Assembly: GCA_028345055.1 (NCBI GenBank)
Contig: JAOMCO010000003.1
Span: 52,823 to 116,822, forward strand
Length of the DNA: 64,000 bases
Source: Candidatus Thioglobus sp.
GTDB lineage: Bacteria; Pseudomonadota; Gammaproteobacteria; PS1; Pseudothioglobaceae
Direction of reading: 5' to 3'
Each line of letters starts with the position of its first letter. Positions within the stretch are counted from its first letter, which is position 1. Of this stretch, positions 19,513 to 29,519 are shown one piece after another. Under the pieces are notes generated by a model. It saw nothing but the letters and a program-made list of their open reading frames with translations. It did no database searches and was not told the origin of the DNA. Both the position numbers and the translations under genes were made by a program.

Positions 19513-19904
19513 GCATCCTGTCATCTATTACAAGTATCGGTATTGGCGCCACGATTGGTGCTTCATGTAGGTACTATATTGGCGTCTTGTCAATTCAATA
19601 TTTAGGAAAAGGGCTTCCTTATGGGACCTTAATCTCAAATATTATTGGTTCATTTATAGCGGGTGTTTTAATTATATTGATCCTGGAAAAGCTTTTTCTT
19701 AGTGAGGCCTATCGGCTGATGCTACTTGTTGGTCTGGCAGGGTCTCTGACAACGATGTCAGCACTCTCTGTTGAGTCCATTGAAATGCTGAGCATGGGCC
19801 ATTACTCCCAAGCGTTTATTAACATTACATTAAACTTAAGTCTCTCGCTTTTAGCTGCAAGTCTTGGTGTTATAACTATGAAATATATTTTGAATTTAGC
19901 TTAA
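19509..19904 (+). CDS. crcB: Fluoride ion channel CrcB/FluC
   Basis: A 131-residue membrane protein with four transmembrane segments and family motifs GATIGASCRYYIG, GTLISNIIGSFIAG and GLAGSLTTMS, which line the fluoride pore of the dual-topology dimer. It exports fluoride. The start overlaps the end of rarA, and its 3' end overlaps the convergent gshB gene by 9 bp. Confidence 0.93.
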   Translation: MSILSSITSIGIGATIGASCRYYIGVLSIQYLGKGLPYGTLISNIIGSFIAGVLIILILEKLFLSEAYRLMLLVGLAGSLTTMSALSVESIEMLSMGHYSQAFINITLNLSLSLLAASLGVITMKYILNLA

Positions 19905-20852
19905 AGCTAGCATTTTTTCAACTTCATCTAAAAGCATCGAAGAGATGTTAATGCCGAATTCTTTGTCAAGCTCTCGAATACATGTTGGACTAGTCACATT
20001 GATCTCAGTAATGTAATCACCTATGACATCAAGGCCAACAAAGATAAGTTTTTTTTCAATCAGTAATGGCGCAATTTGATTACAAAGATATCGATCTCTA
20101 TCAGATAGGGGTTGACCCACACCGATTGCACCAGCAGCTAAGTTGCCTTTAAAGCTGCCCTTGGCAGGAAGCCGTGCTAGAGCAAAGTCAACTGGTTTTC
20201 CATTAATTAGAAGAATGCGCTTATCGCCATCTTTTATTTCTGGCAAGAACTCTTGCGCCATAATATATCGAGTCTGATTATTGGTTATTTTTTTTAGAAT
20301 CTCATTAATTTTTTTATCACCCCTTGATAACTTATAAATATCTGTCCCACCCATCCCGTCTAGGGGTTTAACAACAACCGTTGACAATCTATCAACAAAT
20401 TTCTCGAGTTTATTAATTTTTGAACTAACGAGAGTTTTTGGAATGCAGTCAGGAAAGTTAAGAGCAAAGAGTTTTTCATTAGCATCTCTGAGTGAGCTTG
20501 GTTTATTTATAACCATAACGCCGTCAGATTCAAGTTGCTCCAGCAGATATGTTGCGTAAATATAATCCATGTCAAATGGCGGATCTTTTCTCATAAAAAC
20601 AATATCAAGAGAACTTAAATCCAAAACTTTTGAGGCTTCAGATTGATACCAGCTTGTTTCTGAATCTTTAACATCTGTTCTTTTTGAATTTGCATGAACT
20701 CTGCCCTCAGAATAAAACATATCTGAGCTATCAAAGATTTGAATTTCCCAGCCTCGAGACTGTGCCTCTAACATCATCGCTAGTGAAGAGTCTTTGTTTG
20801 GCTTGATGTTGGAAATATCATCCATCAAGACGCCGAGTCTAATTGGCTTCAT
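19896..20852 (-). CDS. gshB: Glutathione synthetase
   Basis: A 318-residue ATP-grasp ligase that adds glycine to gamma-glutamylcysteine. Signatures are LGVLMDDISNIKPNKDSSLAMM at the N-terminus, RKDPPFDMDYIYATYLLE, VKPLDGMGGTDIYKL (ATP-binding loop), RILLINGKPVDFALARLP and the C-terminal EINVTSPTCIRELD. Length is normal. Glutathione would also feed the persulfide dioxygenase encoded at 60597. It is convergent with crcB. Confidence 0.95.
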   Translation of the reverse strand: MKPIRLGVLMDDISNIKPNKDSSLAMMLEAQSRGWEIQIFDSSDMFYSEGRVHANSKRTDVKDSETSWYQSEASKVLDLSSLDIVFMRKDPPFDMDYIYATYLLEQLESDGVMVINKPSSLRDANEKLFALNFPDCIPKTLVSSKINKLEKFVDRLSTVVVKPLDGMGGTDIYKLSRGDKKINEILKKITNNQTRYIMAQEFLPEIKDGDKRILLINGKPVDFALARLPAKGSFKGNLAAGAIGVGQPLSDRDRYLCNQIAPLLIEKKLIFVGLDVIGDYITEINVTSPTCIRELDKEFGINISSMLLDEVEKMLALS

Positions 20853-20908
20853 CGGGATATTATAATGTAATCAGATTAAATGTTAATAAGCATAACGGGC
20901 AAAAAATA

Positions 20909-20937
20909 TTGAATTGGCAAGGTTTTGGGCGTATAAT
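20909..20937 (+). promoter_or_regulatory. Sigma70-type promoter of tRNA-fMet / rimP operon
   Basis: TTGAAT (20909-20914), a 17-bp spacer and a perfect TATAAT (20932-20937) precede the tRNA by 13 bp. The region after the -10 contains CGCC, the GC-rich discriminator expected for a growth-rate-controlled RNA promoter. Confidence 0.75.
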
Positions 20938-20950
20938 TTCGCCTCTTTAG

Positions 20951-21027
<77 letters not shown>

Positions 21028-21030
21028 ATT

Positions 21031-21054
21031 AAGACCCCCTCTTTTGGGGGTTTT
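21031..21054 (+). terminator. Terminator/attenuator between tRNA-fMet and rimP
   Basis: ACCCCC (21034-21039) pairs with GGGGGT (21046-21051), extended by A-T and G-T pairs, followed by a T run. It sits only 15 bp before the rimP start, so read-through must supply the operon mRNA unless a second promoter exists. Confidence 0.75.
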
Positions 21055-21068
21055 TATTAGGAGTTTTT

Positions 21069-21530
21069 TTGGCTAAGATAGCGGACAAAGTGCTTTCGAT
21101 ACTTAACCCAAGCGTCCATGACCTGGGCTATGAATTATTGGGCGTTGAATATGTACCAAGTGGAAAGCACTCTGTATTGAGACTATATATAGATTCAGAT
21201 GAAGGCATAGGAGTTGATGATTGTGAGACTGTATCTCGCCAAGTAAGTGCGATAATGGATGTTGAGGATCCTATTAGTGGTCAATACAACCTTGAGGTTT
21301 CCTCTCCAGGTATTGAGAGGCCTCTATTTAGTTTTCCTCACTACAGACGTTTTTTAGGGCATGATGTGCGCATAAGAACCTACAGGGCGATTGAGGGTAG
21401 AAGAAATTTTTCAGGCACAATTGGAAGCGTGAGTGAGAATAGTAATACAATAGAGTTAGTTACAGAACTGGGGTCTGTTACTTTAGACATAGATTTAATT
21501 GAAAAAGCAAATTTAGTTGCTCATTTTTAG
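21069..21530 (+). CDS. rimP: Ribosome maturation factor RimP
   Basis: A 153-residue protein needed for 30S subunit maturation. Visible family blocks are LGYELLGVEYVPSGKHSVLRLYIDSDEGIGVDDCETVSRQ and YNLEVSSPGIERPLF, followed by the Sm-like C-terminal domain. The start is TTG at 21069 with AGGAG at 21059-21063, five bases away; no ATG is available nearby. First protein gene of the nusA-infB operon. Confidence 0.95.
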   Translation: MAKIADKVLSILNPSVHDLGYELLGVEYVPSGKHSVLRLYIDSDEGIGVDDCETVSRQVSAIMDVEDPISGQYNLEVSSPGIERPLFSFPHYRRFLGHDVRIRTYRAIEGRRNFSGTIGSVSENSNTIELVTELGSVTLDIDLIEKANLVAHF

Positions 21531-21539
21531 GAGAAGCCA

Positions 21540-23015
21540 ATGGATGGCAAAGAGTTATTTTTAATGATTGAGGCAATCTCAAATGAAAAGAACATTACTA
21601 AGGAGGATGTTCTGGAGTCATTGGAAGAGGCATTAGCTGTTGCCACAAAAAAACGAAGCAATATTGAAGTGCGCGTCGAAGTTGACAGGCATTCAGGTGA
21701 GTTTAAAACTTTTAGACAATGGCAAGTTATCGAGGATGGGGAAGATTTTGTTGATGATGATGGCACAATGTTTGATTCAGAACTGCACATATACCAAGCC
21801 GATTCAAACGGACTAAATATTGATGAGTTTGTTGAGGAGCCAATGGAGTCGCTTGAATTTGGACGAATTGCAGCGCAGGTTGCTAAACAAGTTATTATTC
21901 AAAAGGTTCGTGAAGCTGAAAGAACAGTTGTAGTTGATAACTACTCTGAGCGAGTTGGCGAGGTTGTTATGGTTACAGTTAAAAGAGTTGATAGAGGCAA
22001 TGTCTACGTAGATATGGGAGGCATCGATGGAATGATTTCAAAATATGATCTGATTCCTAATGAGTCAATCAGAAAAAATGATCGCCTTAGAGCCTATATT
22101 AAGGAGGTTAAGTCAACCCCTAGAGGTGCGCAAATTTTCCTTAGTCGAACTGCTAATGATATGATGATTCAGCTTTTTGAAATGGAAGTACCTGAAATTA
22201 GTGAGGGCGTAATTGAGATTAAAGCTGGGGCTAGAGATCCTGGACTTCGTTCAAAACTTGCTGTCAAAGCTAAAGATAAGCGAATTGACCCGATAGGTTC
22301 ATGTATTGGTATGAGGGGTGCTAGAGTTCAGGCAGTATCTAATGAGCTCAATGGCGAGCGTGTTGATATTATCCTTTGGGATGACGATCCAGCACAATTT
22401 GTCATTAATGCTATGGCACCAGCTGAGGTTAGCTCCATTGTCGTTGATGAAGATAAAAGGTCAATGGATATTGCAGTTGAAGAAGATCAATTAGCGCTAG
22501 CTATTGGGAGAGGTGGTCAAAATATTAAGTTAGCTAGTAAGCTCTCAGGATGGAAACTAAATGTAATGTCTCTAAATGATGCAGATGAAATACAAGCTAA
22601 GGAACTTCAAAAGACCGGCGAAAAACTTGCTGAAAAGCTTGGCGTAGATGCTGAAGTAGCAGCCGTATTGATTGATGAAGGCTATACAAATCTTGATGAT
22701 ATTGCTGAGGCTGAAGCAGAAACCTTATCCAAGATTGAGGAGTTTGATTCTGAAATGGTTGATGAGCTTCAAGAAAGAGCACAGGATGCTCAACTCGTTA
22801 AAGCTTTGAATGATGCTGAGTCATCAGAAATTCTTCTTGGGGTTGAGGGTGTTGATGATTCCTTGGCTTCAGCGCTAGTTGAGGCTGAAATTAATACCGT
22901 TGATGAATTGGCTGAACTATCAATTGTTGAGTTATTAGAGATTCGAGATATCGGTAACGATAATGCCTCTGCTATTATTATGGCAGCCAGAGAAAAAGAA
23001 GGCTGGTTTGACTAG
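21540..23015 (+). CDS. nusA: Transcription termination/antitermination protein NusA
   Basis: The 491-residue protein has the N-terminal RNA-polymerase-binding domain (residues 1-125), an S1 domain (VGEVVMVTVKRVDRGNVYVDMGG), KH1/KH2 domains (GSCIGMRGARVQAVSNELNGE and LAIGRGGQNIKLASKLSGW) and two acidic C-terminal helix-hairpin-helix repeats. It modulates pausing, termination and antitermination. It begins 9 bp after rimP with a GGAG site. Confidence 0.96.
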   Translation: MDGKELFLMIEAISNEKNITKEDVLESLEEALAVATKKRSNIEVRVEVDRHSGEFKTFRQWQVIEDGEDFVDDDGTMFDSELHIYQADSNGLNIDEFVEEPMESLEFGRIAAQVAKQVIIQKVREAERTVVVDNYSERVGEVVMVTVKRVDRGNVYVDMGGIDGMISKYDLIPNESIRKNDRLRAYIKEVKSTPRGAQIFLSRTANDMMIQLFEMEVPEISEGVIEIKAGARDPGLRSKLAVKAKDKRIDPIGSCIGMRGARVQAVSNELNGERVDIILWDDDPAQFVINAMAPAEVSSIVVDEDKRSMDIAVEEDQLALAIGRGGQNIKLASKLSGWKLNVMSLNDADEIQAKELQKTGEKLAEKLGVDAEVAAVLIDEGYTNLDDIAEAEAETLSKIEEFDSEMVDELQERAQDAQLVKALNDAESSEILLGVEGVDDSLASALVEAEINTVDELAELSIVELLEIRDIGNDNASAIIMAAREKEGWFD

Positions 23016-23061
23016 GCTGAATAGATAGCTTAGTAATTATTATTCAAATATAGGTAGAAAT

Positions 23062-25500
23062 ATGGCACATACAGTTGAAACTTTATCAAAATTGCTTAAA
23101 AAGTCACCTGAGCAGGTTATTTCTATTTTGTCAGCAGCAGGTATTTCTGGAAAGACTGTAGATTCAGCTATTTCAGCTGAAGAAAGACAAATCTTAATGT
23201 CAAGTTTGAGTAAACGCTCCGCAACAAAATCTAGTATCTCTGTATCACGAAAGACAACAAAGCCTGCCCCAAGTTCGTCTTCTGGTGGGGTAAAAATTAA
23301 GGTTAAAAAGAAACGTGAGGTGCCACAAACTAACCAGTCAGAAGATATAGATAATGCTGATGTGATTAAAGCAAAAGAGGCTTTAGAGGCTGGTAGAATT
23401 GCTGAGCAAAAAGATGAAGAGAGGGATGCCAAGCGTAATGATATAGTTCGCCAGCAAAAAATTAAAAATGATGAGCTCCAAGCTCAAAAAACTCAAAAAG
23501 ACACAGCAGATAAAGAGGAGCAGGAAAAGAGAGACAAAGAAAAGGTTGAGGGTGATAAAGCAAAAGACAAAAAGAAGGGACCTAAAAGGCTCAGGTCTGC
23601 ACCAGATTCAACCCCAAAGAGAAAAGAACTCCACGTTGCAAAACATAACCCTAACAGAAAGCTTAAGAAAAAAGAGAGGACACAAATATCACAAAAAGTT
23701 CAAGATGAACAGGCCCAACATGGCTTTCACATGCCAGTTGAGCCTATAAAGCATGAGATTCTAATACCTGAAACAATCAAGATCTCTGAGCTCGCTCTTA
23801 AAATGACTACCAAGGCTGGAGAGGTCTTAAAGGTTATGATGGGTATGGGCGTCATGGCAACACTAAATGATGTTATTGATCAAGACACAGCAATCTTGGT
23901 TGTAGAAGAGATGGGCCATACTCCTATTGCTAGCAATGAAGAAACCATTGAAGACAGCTTGGTTCAGGATGCAAGTGAAGATGCAGATACTGCACCAAGA
24001 CCACCAGTTGTTACAATTATGGGCCATGTTGATCATGGAAAGACATCGCTTCTAGACTATATTCGTCAGTCCAAGGTTGCCTCAGGCGAGGCAGGTGGCA
24101 TTACTCAGCATATTGGTGCTTATCAGGTCGAGCAAAAGGGAAGTTTAATCACTTTCATTGATACACCTGGACATGCTGCGTTCTCTAAAATGAGACTTAG
24201 AGGGGCTTCAGCAACTGACATTGTTATTCTTGTTGTTGCAGCAGATGATGGAGTGATGCCTCAAACAATTGAGTCAATTAAACATGCAAAAGACTCTAAT
24301 GTTCCGATTATTGTTGCCATAAATAAAATCGATAAAGAAGGTGCTGAAATTGATAAGGTCAAACAAGTCCTTTCAACTCATGATGTAATAGCTGACGAAT
24401 GGGGTGGAGATGTTTTGATGGTGGGTGTTTCAGCTCATACCGGTGAAGGCATTGATGAGCTTTTAGAGAGCATAACCTTGACTGCTGAAATGGCTGAGAT
24501 AAGTGCAGTTAAAGATAAGGTAGCAAGTGGTGTTGTCCTTGAGGCACGATTAGATAAAGGACGTGGAAAAGTAACCACTATATTAGTCCAGTCCGGAACT
24601 CTCAAAAAAGGAGATATCGTCATTGCTGGTCTAGAGTTTGGAAAGGTTAAACAAATTATTAATGATAAGGGTAAGCCAATAAATCAAGCAGGCCCTTCCA
24701 CACCTGTTGAAATATTAGGCTTATCAGGTGTCCCTGATTCTGGTGCAGAGGTTTTAGCAGTAGAAAGCGAAAGAAAAGCGAAAGAAGTCGCTGAATTTAG
24801 AAAAACAAAAGATCGAGAGGCCAAGCTCCAAAAACAACAGGCTGAAAAGATGGATAACTTCTTCTCAAAAATGGAAGATGGTGAAATTTCAACTGTTAAT
24901 GTATTAATTAAGTCTGATGTAAGAGGCTCAGCACAGGCTCTTGTTGAGGCTTTAGAGGAGCTCTCAACTGAAGAGGTTAAGGTTAAAGTGGTTTCTTCGG
25001 GAGTTGGCGCAATTAACAATACGGATATTTCTTTAGCCAGTGCTTCTGATGCAGTCGTTCTTGGCTTTAACGTCAGGGCAGATGCAGTAGCTAGAAAGAC
25101 TGCTGATACTGAGGATGTTAGAATAGAGTACTATAGCATTATTTATAATTTGATTGATGATATTAAAGCCATTATGGGTGGAATGCTCAGTCCAGAGCTA
25201 AGCGAGAATATTATTGGAATTGCTGGCGTTAAGGATGTATTTAGATCACCTAAGTTTGGAGATATTGCGGGCTGTATGGTTGAAGAAGGTATCGTCAGGA
25301 AAGACAGTCCAATTCGAGTTTTACGAGATAGTGTAGTAATTTATGAAGGTGAATTAGAGTCACTTAGGCGTTTTAAAGATGATGTTAAAGAAGTTAAATC
25401 TGGAACAGAATGTGGCATCGGCGTTCTTAACTACACAGATGTTCAGCCAGGTGACCAAATTGAGGTTTTTGAAAGAGTTGAGCGAGCTCGAACACTATAA
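23062..25500 (+). CDS. infB: Translation initiation factor IF-2
   Basis: An 812-residue GTPase. The N-terminal small domain (residues 1-55) is followed by a highly charged Lys/Glu linker (about 90-215). The GTPase core starts near residue 313 with GHVDHGKT (G1, about 320-327), DTPGHAAF (G3), NKID (G4) and SAHTG (G5), then domains II-IV that hold fMet-tRNA. It places initiator tRNA on the 30S subunit, which fits the co-located initiator tRNA gene. Confidence 0.97.
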   Translation: MAHTVETLSKLLKKSPEQVISILSAAGISGKTVDSAISAEERQILMSSLSKRSATKSSISVSRKTTKPAPSSSSGGVKIKVKKKREVPQTNQSEDIDNADVIKAKEALEAGRIAEQKDEERDAKRNDIVRQQKIKNDELQAQKTQKDTADKEEQEKRDKEKVEGDKAKDKKKGPKRLRSAPDSTPKRKELHVAKHNPNRKLKKKERTQISQKVQDEQAQHGFHMPVEPIKHEILIPETIKISELALKMTTKAGEVLKVMMGMGVMATLNDVIDQDTAILVVEEMGHTPIASNEETIEDSLVQDASEDADTAPRPPVVTIMGHVDHGKTSLLDYIRQSKVASGEAGGITQHIGAYQVEQKGSLITFIDTPGHAAFSKMRLRGASATDIVILVVAADDGVMPQTIESIKHAKDSNVPIIVAINKIDKEGAEIDKVKQVLSTHDVIADEWGGDVLMVGVSAHTGEGIDELLESITLTAEMAEISAVKDKVASGVVLEARLDKGRGKVTTILVQSGTLKKGDIVIAGLEFGKVKQIINDKGKPINQAGPSTPVEILGLSGVPDSGAEVLAVESERKAKEVAEFRKTKDREAKLQKQQAEKMDNFFSKMEDGEISTVNVLIKSDVRGSAQALVEALEELSTEEVKVKVVSSGVGAINNTDISLASASDAVVLGFNVRADAVARKTADTEDVRIEYYSIIYNLIDDIKAIMGGMLSPELSENIIGIAGVKDVFRSPKFGDIAGCMVEEGIVRKDSPIRVLRDSVVIYEGELESLRRFKDDVKEVKSGTECGIGVLNYTDVQPGDQIEVFERVERARTL

Positions 25501-25513
25501 GGGATAATTTTAT

Positions 25514-25852
25514 ATGCCTCAACAGCAAAGCTTTAGAGCTGATAGAGTCAATGAACTTATAAAGCGTGAGTTGGTTGTATTGCTTTCAACTGGCACTAAA
25601 GATCCTAGATTGAGAAATGTTGTTATTACAGATGTTTCTGTCAGTAGGGACTTAACATCAGCTAAGGTTTTTTTCTCAGTGGATGATGATTCAAATAAGA
25701 AAGTCGCTCATTTGCTCAATAAGGCAGGTGGGTTTTTTAGATCATCTTTATCAAAATCATTAGAACTAAGGCATACTCCCTCACTTAATTTTATTTATGA
25801 TACAGCTCCAAATACTGGCGCTAGAATGGATGACTTGTTAAGCAAATTATGA
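25514..25852 (+). CDS. rbfA: Ribosome-binding factor A
   Basis: A 112-residue single KH-like domain protein. It has the family opening RADRVNELIKRELVVLLS, the segment DPRLRNVVITDVSVSRDLTSAKVFFS and the late LRHTPSLNFIYDTAPNTGARMDDLL. It binds the 16S rRNA 5' helix during cold-sensitive 30S assembly. It follows infB by 13 bp, the standard order. Confidence 0.95.
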   Translation: MPQQQSFRADRVNELIKRELVVLLSTGTKDPRLRNVVITDVSVSRDLTSAKVFFSVDDDSNKKVAHLLNKAGGFFRSSLSKSLELRHTPSLNFIYDTAPNTGARMDDLLSKL

Positions 25853-25863
25853 ATTCGTAGTCT

Positions 25864-26766
25864 ATGTCTAAACGAAACAAAAAAGGTAGAAATATTGATG
25901 GAGTTTTGATTTTAGACAAAGCATCTGGACATACTTCAAATGCTGCTTTGCAAGAGGTCAAGCGTTTATTTAGTGCCAATAAAGCTGGACATACTGGAAG
26001 CTTAGATCCTTTAGCTAGTGGCCTTCTGCCAATCTGCTTGGGACAGTCAACAAAAGTCGCACAATTCTTGCTTGATGATGATAAGCGTTACTTTGTAAGA
26101 GGAAAGCTCGGTGAAATCAGTGATACGGGGGACTCAGAAGGTGAGGTTAGTGAATATGGTCCTACAATTGGTATAGACAAGTCAACAGTAAACAATTGTT
26201 TAAAAAAATTTATTGGCATAATCAGTCAGGTTCCACCAATGTACTCAGCTCTTAAAAAAAATGGCACTCCCTTATATAGACTTGCAAGAAAAGGTTTAGA
26301 AGTTAAGAGAGAATCAAGAAAAGTTAGTATTTATGAAATTCAATTGATTAGCCTAGAAGATAATATCTTAACCCTTGAAGTGTCATGCTCAAAAGGCACT
26401 TACATTAGAACATTAATAGAAGATATTGGAAAAAGTCTTGGCTGTGGAGGTTATGTTTTTGAGTTGAGAAGAATAGGTTTTGCTCATCTAAGCATTGCTC
26501 AAAGCATAACCTTTGAAGAGCTCCAAGATAAAGGCTTTGATGAGTTAGACAAGCTGCTTATTAGCTCAGATGAAATGCTTCCAAATTTAAAGTCAATTTA
26601 TTTAGACCATGATCAGTCAAGTGACATAAAATTTGGAAGAAAAATCAAATGTAAAGCTTTAAATACTCCTCAAAAAATTAAGCTCTATGATGCTAATAAA
26701 AGGTTTGTTGGGATTGGAGAAAGCAACAGTTTTTCTGAAGTTTTGCCAAAGAGACTATTTACTTAA
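25864..26766 (+). CDS. truB: tRNA pseudouridine(55) synthase
   Basis: A 300-residue enzyme that makes pseudouridine at T-loop position 55. The catalytic Asp lies in AGHTGSLDPLASGLLP, and the other motifs are DKASGHTSN at the start, QVPPMYSALKKNGTPLYRLARKG and CSKGTYIRTLIEDIG. The C-terminal PUA-like part is short. It is last of the rimP-infB block; rpsO and pnp, which usually follow, are replaced by purD. Confidence 0.95.
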   Translation: MSKRNKKGRNIDGVLILDKASGHTSNAALQEVKRLFSANKAGHTGSLDPLASGLLPICLGQSTKVAQFLLDDDKRYFVRGKLGEISDTGDSEGEVSEYGPTIGIDKSTVNNCLKKFIGIISQVPPMYSALKKNGTPLYRLARKGLEVKRESRKVSIYEIQLISLEDNILTLEVSCSKGTYIRTLIEDIGKSLGCGGYVFELRRIGFAHLSIAQSITFEELQDKGFDELDKLLISSDEMLPNLKSIYLDHDQSSDIKFGRKIKCKALNTPQKIKLYDANKRFVGIGESNSFSEVLPKRLFT

Positions 26767-26795
26767 AATTTATTTAGAAAACATATAGGAAAAAG

Positions 26796-28061
26796 GTGAA
26801 GGTTTTAGTTATTGGTTCAGGAGGAAGAGAGCATGCTCTTGCGTGGCAGTGCGCTCAATTTGATGAGGTGGAGCATGTTTTTGTTGCACCTGGAAATGCA
26901 GGTACAGCTATAGAAAATAAGATAACTAATATTGATATTGATGCAGAAAATATCCCAGAACTAGTTTCTTTTGCTAAACAAGAGTTAGTAAATATTTCTA
27001 TAGTTGGGCCTGAAGCGCCCCTTGTTCTTGGAATTGTTGATCAGTTTATTGAAGAGGGCCTTGCAATATTTGGGCCTACAAAATCAGCAGCGCAGCTTGA
27101 GGGATCGAAGGTTTTCTGTAAGAATTTTCTAGAGAGAAATAATATCCCAACTGCCGACTTCAGGGCGTTTACAGATGCAAAGTTAGCCATAAAATATGTC
27201 GAAGAAAAGGGTATTCCTATCGTTATTAAGGCTGATGGCCTTGCGGCTGGAAAAGGCGTAATTATTGCGAATTCATTAGAAGAGGCCGTTCATGCAATTA
27301 ATGATATGCTTGAAGATAACCGTTTTGGTGAAGCTGGCTCTAGTTTAGTCATCGAGGAGTTCTTAGAGGGAGAGGAGGCAAGTTTTATTGTGATGGTTTC
27401 TGAGAGTAGTATTCTGCCAATGGCTACCTCTCAAGATCATAAAGCAAGAGATAATGGAGATAAGGGTCCAAACACGGGAGGAATGGGGGCATATTCGCCA
27501 GCACCAGTAGTCAGTGATTTGGTTTTTGACAATGCTATGGAGAGGGTTATAAGGCCAACTGTTGCTGCGATGCAAAATGAAGGAATACCATATACTGGTT
27601 TTTTATATGCAGGACTTATGATCCATTCTAATGGCAATGTTAAGGTTCTAGAGTTCAATTGTAGACTTGGTGATCCTGAGACTCAGCCAATTATGATGCG
27701 CCTTCAAACAAATTTAGCTGAGTTATGTATTCATGCAACTCAAGACACTTTAGATAAGACTGAGGCTAGCTGGGATGATAGAACATCTTTAGGAGTTGTA
27801 ATGGCAGCAAAAGGCTATCCAGAATCCTATCAAATGGGAGACCCAATAACTTTGCCGATTACCTCGTCGGGCAAAAAGGTATTTCATGCTGGAACAAGAT
27901 TAGAGGGCAGTCAAATATTAAGTAATGGTGGACGAGTTTTGTGTGCTACATCTCTTGGTATGGACTTAAAAGATGCGCAGAAAAAGGCTTATGATCTCAT
28001 TAATGAGATTGAATGGAGTGGTAGTTATTTTAGAACTGATATAGGTTTTAAGGGCATTTAG
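26796..28061 (+). CDS. purD: Phosphoribosylamine-glycine ligase
   Basis: A 421-residue ATP-grasp ligase of purine synthesis (GAR synthetase). It shows VLVIGSGGREHALAW, HVFVAPGNAGT, the ATP-binding VIKADGLAAGKGVIIA, DHKARDNGDKGPNTGGMGAYSP and FNCRLGDPETQP. The start codon is GTG with AGGA five bases upstream. It follows truB by 29 bp and precedes rnhB by 12 bp. Confidence 0.96.
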   Translation: MKVLVIGSGGREHALAWQCAQFDEVEHVFVAPGNAGTAIENKITNIDIDAENIPELVSFAKQELVNISIVGPEAPLVLGIVDQFIEEGLAIFGPTKSAAQLEGSKVFCKNFLERNNIPTADFRAFTDAKLAIKYVEEKGIPIVIKADGLAAGKGVIIANSLEEAVHAINDMLEDNRFGEAGSSLVIEEFLEGEEASFIVMVSESSILPMATSQDHKARDNGDKGPNTGGMGAYSPAPVVSDLVFDNAMERVIRPTVAAMQNEGIPYTGFLYAGLMIHSNGNVKVLEFNCRLGDPETQPIMMRLQTNLAELCIHATQDTLDKTEASWDDRTSLGVVMAAKGYPESYQMGDPITLPITSSGKKVFHAGTRLEGSQILSNGGRVLCATSLGMDLKDAQKKAYDLINEIEWSGSYFRTDIGFKGI

Positions 28062-28073
28062 TATGTATGAAAA

Positions 28074-28652
28074 ATGTTAGTTGTTGGGGTAGATGAAGCA
28101 GGAAGAGGCCCACTAGTTGGAAATGTTGTGGCCGGGGTAGTTGCTTTTCCAGTTGGCTTTAAAATTGATGGCCTCACTGACTCAAAAAAATTATCAGAGA
28201 AAAAAAGAGAGGATTTCTACTCTCAAATTATTAATGAGTGCTATTGGGCTTTTGCTCAATCAAGCAGTCAAGAGATCGATCAAATTAACATTTTAGAGGC
28301 AACAATGCTTGCAATGAAAAGGGCAGTAGAAGATTTACAATCCCAATTAAAAAATAAGCATGAAGCCTTAAAGATTCTTGTTGATGGAAATAGATGTCCT
28401 GATATACAAAATTGTCATGCAATTATCAAGGGTGACTTAATTGAGCCAGTTATCTCAGCAGCTTCAATAATTGCAAAGGTTACTAGGGATAGGCAAATGA
28501 TAGAGCTGGATCAAGCCTACCCTGAGTATGGCTTTAAGAGGCACAAGGGTTATGGAACGAAGGAGCACCTCGAGGCGCTTTCAAATTATGGCCCAATACA
28601 GGGCCAGCATCGATTCACATTTGCGCCAATAAAAAAATTAATCAGAGCCTAG
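28074..28652 (+). CDS. rnhB: Ribonuclease HII
   Basis: A 192-residue nuclease removing RNA embedded in DNA. The catalytic acidic set is visible in VDEAGRGPLVGNVVAG (Asp, Glu), VDGNRCPD (Asp) and ASIIAKVTRDR with the following Asp. The C-terminal YGFKRHKGYGTKEHLEAL and HRFTFAPIK are also typical. Its last 15 bp overlap the convergent dolP gene. Confidence 0.96.
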   Translation: MLVVGVDEAGRGPLVGNVVAGVVAFPVGFKIDGLTDSKKLSEKKREDFYSQIINECYWAFAQSSSQEIDQINILEATMLAMKRAVEDLQSQLKNKHEALKILVDGNRCPDIQNCHAIIKGDLIEPVISAASIIAKVTRDRQMIELDQAYPEYGFKRHKGYGTKEHLEALSNYGPIQGQHRFTFAPIKKLIRA

Positions 28653-29360
28653 TTCATAGAGCTGTTGATTAAGCTCATTTTGTTTTGCCTCTAACTCAGC
28701 TTTTTTGGCTTCTAGCTCAGCTCTTTTTTGTGCTTCTTCTTTTCGCTTATTATCTCTCTCAACTTCTTTAGCTGGCCTAGCCATAAGATAGTTAAATAGT
28801 TTGACGACTTTTTTTACATTTTTTGCTTTGCTAGCAATATTGGTTGCATGCTCTGCTTCTCTTTTTGTAACCGAGCCCATCAAGTAAACAACTCCCCGCT
28901 CTGTAAGAACAGATACATGACTGGGATGAAAGACCTCTTGATCAAAGAATAGCGTTTCAATTTGAACAGTAATAACTCCATCCTTTGCTCTATTTAGATA
29001 GCTACTATTGGGCATTACTTCAACTTCATTTATAACCTGAGTTATTTTTGAGGACTTGCCTTTAACTATACTTTCGAGGTAATCTCTAGTATTTTCAGTT
29101 GGCGCTTCACCAGTCATTAATACGGCTTGATCATATATATTAAAGTTCACATGTGCATCTTCCAACATAGGATCCTTGTTAACCATATTCCCTAAATCCA
29201 TATATAGAGTCTTGTCATCTAATATCTCACCCATTGTCCTGCGATCATTATTCATGGTAGCTACCGTAGTAACTGCAGCAGCGCCTTGAACTATAGGGGA
29301 GCACGAGCTAATGATTGAAGAAGATATAATTATTGCGCAAAGAAAGAGAATTTTTTTCAT
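28638..29360 (-). CDS. dolP: BON-domain outer-membrane lipoprotein DolP (YraP-like)
   Basis: A 240-residue lipoprotein with a type II signal peptide ending in the lipobox ISSC at about Cys20. Two BON domains follow (about residues 45-115 and 125-195), including VNFNIYDQAVLMTGEAPT and the second-domain VYLMGSVTKREAEHAT. In E. coli DolP supports outer-membrane integrity and the BAM machine. A Lys/Glu/Ala-rich coiled-coil tail (about 198-240, repeated AELEAK) extends beyond the usual family length. It diverges from rsmI, as in the yra region of enterics. Confidence 0.88.
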   Translation of the reverse strand: MKKILFLCAIIISSSIISSCSPIVQGAAAVTTVATMNNDRRTMGEILDDKTLYMDLGNMVNKDPMLEDAHVNFNIYDQAVLMTGEAPTENTRDYLESIVKGKSSKITQVINEVEVMPNSSYLNRAKDGVITVQIETLFFDQEVFHPSHVSVLTERGVVYLMGSVTKREAEHATNIASKAKNVKKVVKLFNYLMARPAKEVERDNKRKEEAQKRAELEAKKAELEAKQNELNQQLYELGSD

Positions 29361-29507
29361 AAAAGCCTCATATTTTTCTTTAATACTCAGAGTTGAAGTT
29401 CAATAGCTATTTTAAAACATATTCGCTTCAAACCTAAACAGAAATGTAAATTTAAGTAATGCATTCTATTAATAAAGCATAATAATACAAATCGTAAATA
29501 TTAAAAA

Positions 29508-29513
29508 TATGAT
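29508..29513 (+). promoter_or_regulatory. -10 box of a leaderless rsmI transcript
   Basis: TATGAT is separated from the rsmI ATG by exactly six bases and there is no Shine-Dalgarno sequence. Transcription would start at or one base from the A of the ATG. Confidence 0.5.
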
Positions 29514-29519
29514 TGCTTT

